Below, piece after piece: positions 59,199 to 64,000 of a DNA stretch of 64,000 nt. The stretch is from Propionispora hippei DSM 15287 (GTDB lineage Bacteria; Bacillota; Negativicutes; Propionisporales; Propionisporaceae): positions 1 through 64,000 of the forward strand of contig NZ_FQZD01000016.1 of assembly GCF_900141835.1 (NCBI RefSeq), read 5' to 3'. The notes beneath the pieces were generated by a model. That model saw only the letters and a program-made list of their open reading frames with translations, ran no database searches and was not told where the DNA came from. The position numbers and the translations under genes were made by a program. How positions within the stretch are numbered: position 1 is the first letter of the stretch; each line of letters begins with the position of its first letter.

Positions 59199-60575
59199 CT
59201 ATTGAAAAATTTTTTGGAAGGGTTTTATCATATGTTCTTTTATCTGTTCGCTATACAGTTGACGCCGGATAAAAGGGAGTTTGGCTGCTACTGACAATAG
59301 GGCAGCGAATAGCCGGGAAGCATACTGCCGGCGAGGGAAATCGTAACGGCCGTTTTGTTTGTAATATTGGTGATCGGCAATGAAAGGAAATCTAAGTTCT
59401 CCCCAAATGGCATCACGGAAGATTTTATGGCCGCCGACGCTTAAGAAGGTTGGCGGTTGCAGATAGTTTTGCAGGGAATGCTCAACTCCGGCTTTAGCTA
59501 GCTGATAAAGCAGCGTGTCAATGCTTGCTGCTGAGTCGGACTCATCGGTAACGATACCGTTTAGATTAGCTTCCTGGAGTTCTGCATAGGCTTCCAGGAT
59601 CTGGCGCAGATTGGCAAGCTGAGCTAAAGGGCCGCTGACGATAAAGCCAAGCTGCTTTCCTTTTAAGGCTGGAACATGATTATTAAAGAAGCTGCGGTCA
59701 AAAAAGGTTTTCCAGCGGGAAGACAGATAGCGGTCGTGAATGGCACCGGCCATAATGATAATATCGGCAGGTTTAACTTTCGTGTTGAAAAAGGTGATGA
59801 AATCATCCTTATTACCGTAGACACAGGTATTGTCGTAGGCACACCGGATACAACCCAGGCAGCCGCCTGTAATAGAAAGATCCCGTAAATTGATGACGTC
59901 AGGTTTTTGACTATAGGAAGTGGTATAAGCCGTCAGCATATTGGTCAGGTTGGTTTCGCTGGGCAGCGCATCATGGAGAAGGAGAATTTTTCTGCCTTGC
60001 GGGTCAAGCGGCGGCTGACTTAACACAGGTGCATAGACATGGGTTACCGGGTCAAGCGGCAGATAAGCCTGGGCCGTTGCCTGAGCGTTGTCAATAGCGG
60101 CAAAAAAATTGCGGGCAAAGAGAGTGAGCCGCTGCTGACCGGCTGTTTGCAGCAAGTCCTGCATGGCGGCAGAGTAGCCGCCGCAATATTTCATTGCTAA
60201 ATCATCGGCAATGGCATGCATATAGTTATGGGCTGTGTGATCAAAAAAATGAATGGACGTAGTCAAAACGGCGGTGTATTTACCTTGGAAGTATTCTTCC
60301 GCCTGTCTTTCACGGATTAGCTCAATAAAGCGCTTGTATTGGGCCGGAACAAGGTAGTAGTACAAGGGAAAAGACCACAGGATGCCGTCGGCTTCCGCCA
60401 CATTCCGGAGAATGTCTTTAAAACGGGCTTCATCCTGCTCGATTAAACGGCTTTGCTGAGCAATTTGCCATACTGTGAAGGTATGCTCCGGAAATTGCTG
60501 CTGTAAGAAGCGGATATATTGCATAGTTACACTTATTTCACCCTTGGGACTGCCGTGCAAGACGGTAATTTTCAT
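59199..60575 (-). CDS. Tandem flavodoxin-fold NAD(P)H oxidoreductase
   Basis: 458 residues with two NADPH-dependent FMN-reductase/flavodoxin-like domains in one chain. Domain 1 (1-190) has the FMN loop LHGSPKG and a SFPLYYYLVPAQYK region. Domain 2 (about 195-370) repeats the fold, with a Cys set GCLGCIRCAYDNTC like iron-sulfur-flavoprotein relatives, and PADIIIMAGAIHDRYLS. The C-terminal tail is unlike either. It may reduce quinones, nitro compounds or a drug that induces the operon. First gene after the operator-controlled promoter. Confidence 0.82.
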   Translation of the reverse strand: MKITVLHGSPKGEISVTMQYIRFLQQQFPEHTFTVWQIAQQSRLIEQDEARFKDILRNVAEADGILWSFPLYYYLVPAQYKRFIELIRERQAEEYFQGKYTAVLTTSIHFFDHTAHNYMHAIADDLAMKYCGGYSAAMQDLLQTAGQQRLTLFARNFFAAIDNAQATAQAYLPLDPVTHVYAPVLSQPPLDPQGRKILLLHDALPSETNLTNMLTAYTTSYSQKPDVINLRDLSITGGCLGCIRCAYDNTCVYGNKDDFITFFNTKVKPADIIIMAGAIHDRYLSSRWKTFFDRSFFNNHVPALKGKQLGFIVSGPLAQLANLRQILEAYAELQEANLNGIVTDESDSAASIDTLLYQLAKAGVEHSLQNYLQPPTFLSVGGHKIFRDAIWGELRFPFIADHQYYKQNGRYDFPRRQYASRLFAALLSVAAKLPFIRRQLYSEQIKEHMIKPFQKIFQ

Positions 60576-60590
60576 GGGAGAGCCTCCCTG

Positions 60591-60605
60591 TATAACAGTG
60601 TTATA
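60591..60605. promoter_or_regulatory. TetR operator O2
   Basis: Perfect palindrome TATAACAGTGTTATA apart from the central base, between the predicted transcription start and the flavoprotein start. Confidence 0.72.
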
Positions 60606-60617
60606 TTACGTGCTTTA

Positions 60618-60646
60618 AATATAACACTGTTATACTGACGCGTCAA
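60618..60646 (-). promoter_or_regulatory. Promoter of the flavoprotein-TetR-exporter operon
   Basis: On the minus strand TTGACG, 17 bases, TATATT. Operator O1 covers its spacer and -10 box. Confidence 0.75.
60620..60634. promoter_or_regulatory. TetR operator O1
   Basis: TATAACACTGTTATA, identical to O2 except the central base; the centres are 29 bases apart. Overlaps the promoter. Confidence 0.75.
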
Positions 60647-60830
60647 GCGATCAAAATAAGTCGTATAGCCACAGGAAATAAGCGGGGATGCGGTTATTCC
60701 GACAGGGCGTTAAGAATATAAAGTCTCAAACTTTTTTAGGAATTTAATTTTCTTATAGGAAATGTTACAATAAATAAAATGGATTAATCTGTTACATAGA
60801 GGCAAGCTACATAAGAAAAGAGGCGTACAG

Positions 60831-61967
60831 ATGGATAAACAGGAAACAAAGGCAGCTAAAAGGAACCTGCCTCCTTTCAGAGCCGACCAGGTGGGAAGTC
60901 TGTTAAGGCCGGCGGTGGTAAAAGAAGCCCGGCTGGCTTGCCAGGAGGGACGGCTTGCGCCGGAGAAATTGCGTTCCGTGGAAAATACCGAAATAAAGAA
61001 ACTGGTGGAAAGGCAAAAAGAAGTTGGGTTACAGGCAGTGACCGACGGTGAATTGCGCCGTTCCTGGTGGCACCTTGATTTTTTATGGGGGCTTGACGGT
61101 GTCAAAAGAGTAGCGGCCGACCATGGTTCCATTGCCTTTCATGGCAAGGATACCAAGGCGGAAACCATTGAAATCGAGGGGGAAATTGATTTTACTCAGC
61201 ATCCCTTCCTGGAAGATTTCAAATTTCTGAAAGAGGCTGCCGGTACTCATACGGCCAAGTTCACCATACCTTCGCCGTCCATGCTGCATTTGATTACCAC
61301 GGTCCGCAAGGAAGGCTATCAGCCGATTGCACGGTATCAAGACAATGCGGTGCTGCTGCAGGATATCGCCCGTGCTTACCAAAAGGCCCTTGCCGCTTTT
61401 TATGCTGCCGGCTGCCGATACCTGCAACTGGATGATACCAGTTGGGGCGAACTTTGCTCACCGGAAAAGCGGGCTATGTACGAGCAGCGCGGCTTTGATT
61501 TGGAGCAGCTGGCCCGGGACTATGCCGCGATGATTAACCAGGCGATTGCAAACCGGCCGGATGACATGATTATTACCATGCATATTTGCCGCGGCAATTT
61601 CCGGTCTACCTGGTTTTCCTCCGGCGGTTATGAGCCGGTGGCGGAGATTTTATTCGGCCAGTGCCGGGTTGACGGCTTTTTTCTGGAGTATGACAGCGAA
61701 CGGGCCGGCGACTTCCGGCCGTTGCGACACATAAAAGACCAGCAGGTGGTGCTGGGACTGATCACTTCCAAAAGCGGCGAGCTGGAGAACCGGGCGGCTG
61801 TGCTTCAACGGATAAAAGAAGCGGCGCAATATGTTCCGCTTGCGCAACTGGCTTTAAGCCCGCAATGCGGTTTTTCCTCAACCGAAGAGGGCAATATACT
61901 GACGGAAGCAGAGCAATGGGAGAAGCTGAGGCTGGTTGTCAGCATTGCCGGGGAAGTGTGGCAATAG
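60831..61967 (+). CDS. MetE-like (cobalamin-independent methionine synthase family) protein, YxjG/YxjH-type
   Basis: 378 residues matching only the C-terminal catalytic barrel of MetE. Seen: FRADQVGSLLRP at the N-terminus, LQLDDTSWGEL near residue 200, and a probable zinc set in ITMHICRGNFRS (His, Cys) near 245 and SPQCGFSS (Cys) near 345. Short proteins of this class transfer methyl groups to thiols, or act in methionine salvage, without the folate-binding N-terminal half. No S-box or T-box is visible upstream. Terminator downstream. Confidence 0.87.
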   Translation: MDKQETKAAKRNLPPFRADQVGSLLRPAVVKEARLACQEGRLAPEKLRSVENTEIKKLVERQKEVGLQAVTDGELRRSWWHLDFLWGLDGVKRVAADHGSIAFHGKDTKAETIEIEGEIDFTQHPFLEDFKFLKEAAGTHTAKFTIPSPSMLHLITTVRKEGYQPIARYQDNAVLLQDIARAYQKALAAFYAAGCRYLQLDDTSWGELCSPEKRAMYEQRGFDLEQLARDYAAMINQAIANRPDDMIITMHICRGNFRSTWFSSGGYEPVAEILFGQCRVDGFFLEYDSERAGDFRPLRHIKDQQVVLGLITSKSGELENRAAVLQRIKEAAQYVPLAQLALSPQCGFSSTEEGNILTEAEQWEKLRLVVSIAGEVWQ

Positions 61968-61995
61968 GAAATTTACCGGATTATGATTACTACAG

Positions 61996-62033
61996 AAAAA
62001 GGAACTGCAGGCTTACTTGGCAGTTCCTTTTTT
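61996..62033 (+). terminator. Intrinsic terminator after the MetE-like gene
   Basis: AAAAAGGAACTGC / GCAGTTCCTTTTTT. Confidence 0.85.
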
Positions 62034-62124
62034 GTCGGGATAAATCAGGTTCGGTGCTCCTGCTGCCGGTTTTGGCCGTGCTTATTTTTGTCCGGTAAAA
62101 AAAATATATTATTCTCAGAAATTA

Positions 62125-62153
62125 TTGTAATTTTACGAAAAGTGTATTACTAT
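62125..62153 (+). promoter_or_regulatory. Promoter of the SorC gene
   Basis: TTGTAA, 17 bases, TACTAT in an AT-rich region. Confidence 0.55.
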
Positions 62154-62210
62154 AAAGATATAACAAATGATGTAGGGTATAACTAATGTTAATGGAATGT
62201 GGGGCTGGAT

Positions 62211-63149
62211 ATGTACACTGTGGACCGGAGGTTATTAATTAAGATCTCCGAAATGTATTATCTGGAGAATAAAAACCAAAATGAAATTGCCGAGCAATTC
62301 GGTTTAAACCGGATTACGGTCGGGAAATACTTAAAAAAGGCTTTAGCGGAAGGGCTTGTTAAGATATCCATTGCCAACGACTCCTATGGGGTTTTAGAAA
62401 AGGCGCTGGAGAAAAAGTACGGGCTGAAGGAGGTATATATTGTATCCTTTGCTTCCGAACTGGGCTATGCCGGGCTGCAGTATATTCAAAGAATTTACAG
62501 CCAGGACGACGTTCTTGGTATTTCCTGGGGAAGAACGCTTGGCGCCGTGGCGCAGGCCGCTACGTTAGAGAGGTGCAATCCGGTACAGGCCGATATATTG
62601 CCCTTGGGCGGCAGCCTGGAGAATGTAAATGATGAACATCATGTCAATACGATCATTTATAAAATGGCAACAGCCTTTAAAGCGCGCAGCCATTACTTAT
62701 ATGCTCCTTTCTTCACCAGTTCGGCCGCAGCCAAAGCGGTGTTCATGCAGGACAGCAACTGCCGGAGAATTGCCGCCCTGTGGGAACGGCTCACCATTGC
62801 CGTGATTGGTATCGGCTCACCGGCCAGTTCCTCCAACTGGATCTGGTCCGGCTACTTTGGCAATGAATACATGGAGCTATTGCAGCAGGCAGGAGGGGTC
62901 GGCGATATTTGTTCCCGTTATTATGATCTGGTCGGGCGGAGAATTGATGAGGCTCTGGAAAACAGAACGATTGCAATTGACATCAATCTGCTCAAGCAAG
63001 TCAGGCATTCCATTGGCATTGCAGCTTCACCGGCCAAGGTGGAGGCGATTTTTGGGGCGATTCAGGGGCAATATATCAATGTATTGATTACCGATGAACA
63101 AACAGCGCAGTTGTTGCTACAATTTAAGCCGCAGCAATCGGAAGGTTGA
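62211..63149 (+). CDS. SorC/DeoR-family sugar-binding transcriptional regulator
   Basis: 312 residues. The N-terminal HTH is KNQNEIAEQFGLNRITVGKYLKKA (in part, residues about 20-45). A SorC sugar-binding domain follows, with VLGISWGRTLGAVAQA near residue 103 and GIGSPASSSNW near 200. Such proteins bind a phosphorylated sugar and control adjacent catabolic genes; the fuculose-type aldolase downstream fits. The ATG 62211 start has a G-rich stretch upstream. Confidence 0.9.
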   Translation: MYTVDRRLLIKISEMYYLENKNQNEIAEQFGLNRITVGKYLKKALAEGLVKISIANDSYGVLEKALEKKYGLKEVYIVSFASELGYAGLQYIQRIYSQDDVLGISWGRTLGAVAQAATLERCNPVQADILPLGGSLENVNDEHHVNTIIYKMATAFKARSHYLYAPFFTSSAAAKAVFMQDSNCRRIAALWERLTIAVIGIGSPASSSNWIWSGYFGNEYMELLQQAGGVGDICSRYYDLVGRRIDEALENRTIAIDINLLKQVRHSIGIAASPAKVEAIFGAIQGQYINVLITDEQTAQLLLQFKPQQSEG

Positions 63150-63192
63150 TTCGTACCGACCGGGACAAAAAACTCAGACGGGGGAGATTGGG

Positions 63193-63363
63193 TTGCAAAA
63201 CAGTAAAAAAGCGCAGCCGACAGTGCTGCCCAGTGATAAGGTTTATAAACTGCTGGAATATACGGAAGTGCTGGTTGAAGGGAAGAAAGAAAATTTTTTA
63301 ATACGCATAGAAAAGCAGGCGAAAAAGTCTGGTTCTTACCGGTCACCGGGTATAACAGAATAG
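63193..63363 (+). CDS. Small protein of unknown function
   Basis: 56 residues from TTG 63193, which has an excellent GGGGGAG site 6-7 bases upstream. Contains KVYKLLEYTEVLVEGKKENFLI and is rich in Lys and Glu (cited in part). No recognised domain. It sits between the SorC regulator and a class II aldolase and may belong to that operon. Confidence 0.55.
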   Translation: MQNSKKAQPTVLPSDKVYKLLEYTEVLVEGKKENFLIRIEKQAKKSGSYRSPGITE

Positions 63364-63490
63364 CTGCGGCATCCTCAGGATGCGAAAAAAGGGCCAGGGG
63401 CTAATCAGGTTTGCTTCTTGATGGTTCTTTTTCTTTTTTTTCAAGGGGGAAAGAAGCATTCATATTTCAAATATAAGGAGAGCGATAGCT

Positions 63491-64000
63491 ATGTTGGAAG
63501 CATTGAAAAAAGAAGTGGTTGCCATTGCCAGGCAGGCGGAAGCATCAGGGCTTTGCCGGCACAAATCGGGGAATTTCAGTATCCGTGATCAGGAGACCGG
63601 TTATGTGGTGGTGACACCCGCCGCGGTGGACCGGGCGGAATTAACCTATTATGACATCTGTGTGGTTGATTTGAATGCCTGTGTGCTGGAAGCGCCGGAG
63701 GGCCGCAAGCCGACCAGTGAGCTGCTGCTGCATTTGGAAGCTTATAAAAGACGGCCCGATATCGGGGCTGTAGTTCACACCCATTCCCGCTTTGCGACGG
63801 CTTTTGCCGTACTCAAAAAGGACATCCCGGCTATTGTGTACGAAGGTGCCGCGCTGGGCGGCGCAGAGGGGATCATCCGGGTTGCTTCCTACGGCCGGCC
63901 CGGCACGCCGGCGCTTGCCGCCAGCATCAGCGGGCTGATCCAGTCGGCCGATGCCGTATTGCTGGAAAGCCATGGCGTGCTGACAGTGGATAAAACCGCC
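63491..64000 (+). CDS. Class II aldolase/adducin-family protein (fuculose-phosphate aldolase-like), partial
   Basis: The first 170 residues are visible; the gene runs off the window edge. Zinc-binding motif VVHTHSRFATAF lies near residue 95 and a third His in ESHGVL near 158. The substrate loop SGNFSIRD is near 26, and TPAAVDRAEL follows. The family splits fuculose 1-phosphate, ribulose or threonate-type phosphates and includes ribulose-5-phosphate epimerases. The upstream SorC regulator suggests a sugar-phosphate substrate. ATG follows AAGGAGAG. Confidence 0.88.
   Translation, partial: MLEALKKEVVAIARQAEASGLCRHKSGNFSIRDQETGYVVVTPAAVDRAELTYYDICVVDLNACVLEAPEGRKPTSELLLHLEAYKRRPDIGAVVHTHSRFATAFAVLKKDIPAIVYEGAALGGAEGIIRVASYGRPGTPALAASISGLIQSADAVLLESHGVLTVDKTA

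Overview
The window looks like chromosomal DNA of an anaerobic, probably spore-forming Firmicute, most likely of the Negativicutes (Sporomusaceae-like). This is inferred from gene content and style, not from a marker gene. The signs are a T-box leader in front of ileS, TPP-type riboswitches, a prkA-yhbH-spoVR triad, many PTS operons with PRD regulators, an [FeFe]-hydrogenase-type H-cluster protein, strong Shine-Dalgarno sites and frequent GTG/TTG starts. No rRNA, tRNA, CRISPR array, phage or intact transposase was seen.

Layout. 1-6 kb: a DsrE-like protein, HxlR and SDR genes, then PadR, a DHA2 drug exporter and a FUSC-type exporter. 5.7-7.5 kb: an ARE-type ABC-F ribosome-protection gene behind a complete-looking attenuator (promoter, 6-codon leader peptide, competing arms, intrinsic terminator). 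7.7-8.7 kb: a lactate/2-hydroxyacid dehydrogenase with unusual active-site residues. 8.9-17.7 kb: a carbohydrate locus with an MtlR-like regulator, ascorbate-type PTS (EIIA, EIIB, EIIC), split transketolase, deoxyribose-phosphate aldolase, a DeoR regulator and a mannose-6-phosphate isomerase. 17.8-21.2 kb: an NMT1/THI5-sensor GGDEF-EAL protein and a LUD protein. 21.6-26.1 kb: prkA-yhbH-spoVR. 26.3-28.9 kb: RpiR regulator, Gfo/Idh/MocA oxidoreductase, HAD phosphatase. 29.2-34.6 kb: a frameshifted PRD regulator, a fructose-type PTS and two class II aldolases.

35-38.6 kb: an SSS symporter, a small exported protein, a CBO0543-like membrane protein and a broken small ORF. 38.6-41.7 kb: threonine-aldolase-type enzyme and PBP2. 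41.8-44.5 kb: two TPP-like aptamers in tandem ahead of thiW-thiM, then NUDIX and EamA genes. 44.6-46.3 kb: class D beta-lactamase and an FHA/winged-helix protein. 46.3-52.6 kb: T-box and IleS2-type ileS, B3/B4 protein, H-cluster protein, methylglyoxal synthase. 53.2-57.1 kb: OPT transporter, HAD phosphatase, VOC protein. 57.1-60.6 kb (minus strand): a flavoprotein-TetR-DHA2 operon behind two matched palindromic operators. 60.8-64 kb: MetE-like protein, SorC regulator, a small protein and a truncated class II aldolase.

Three families of small non-coding repeats with inverted termini (A at 34961 and 56416, B at 52627 and 55497, C at 21189 and 44498) lie in intergenic gaps. The most notable signals are the ABC-F attenuator, the tandem thiamine-related aptamers, and the ascorbate-PTS/transketolase/DERA locus whose substrate cannot be read from the sequence.
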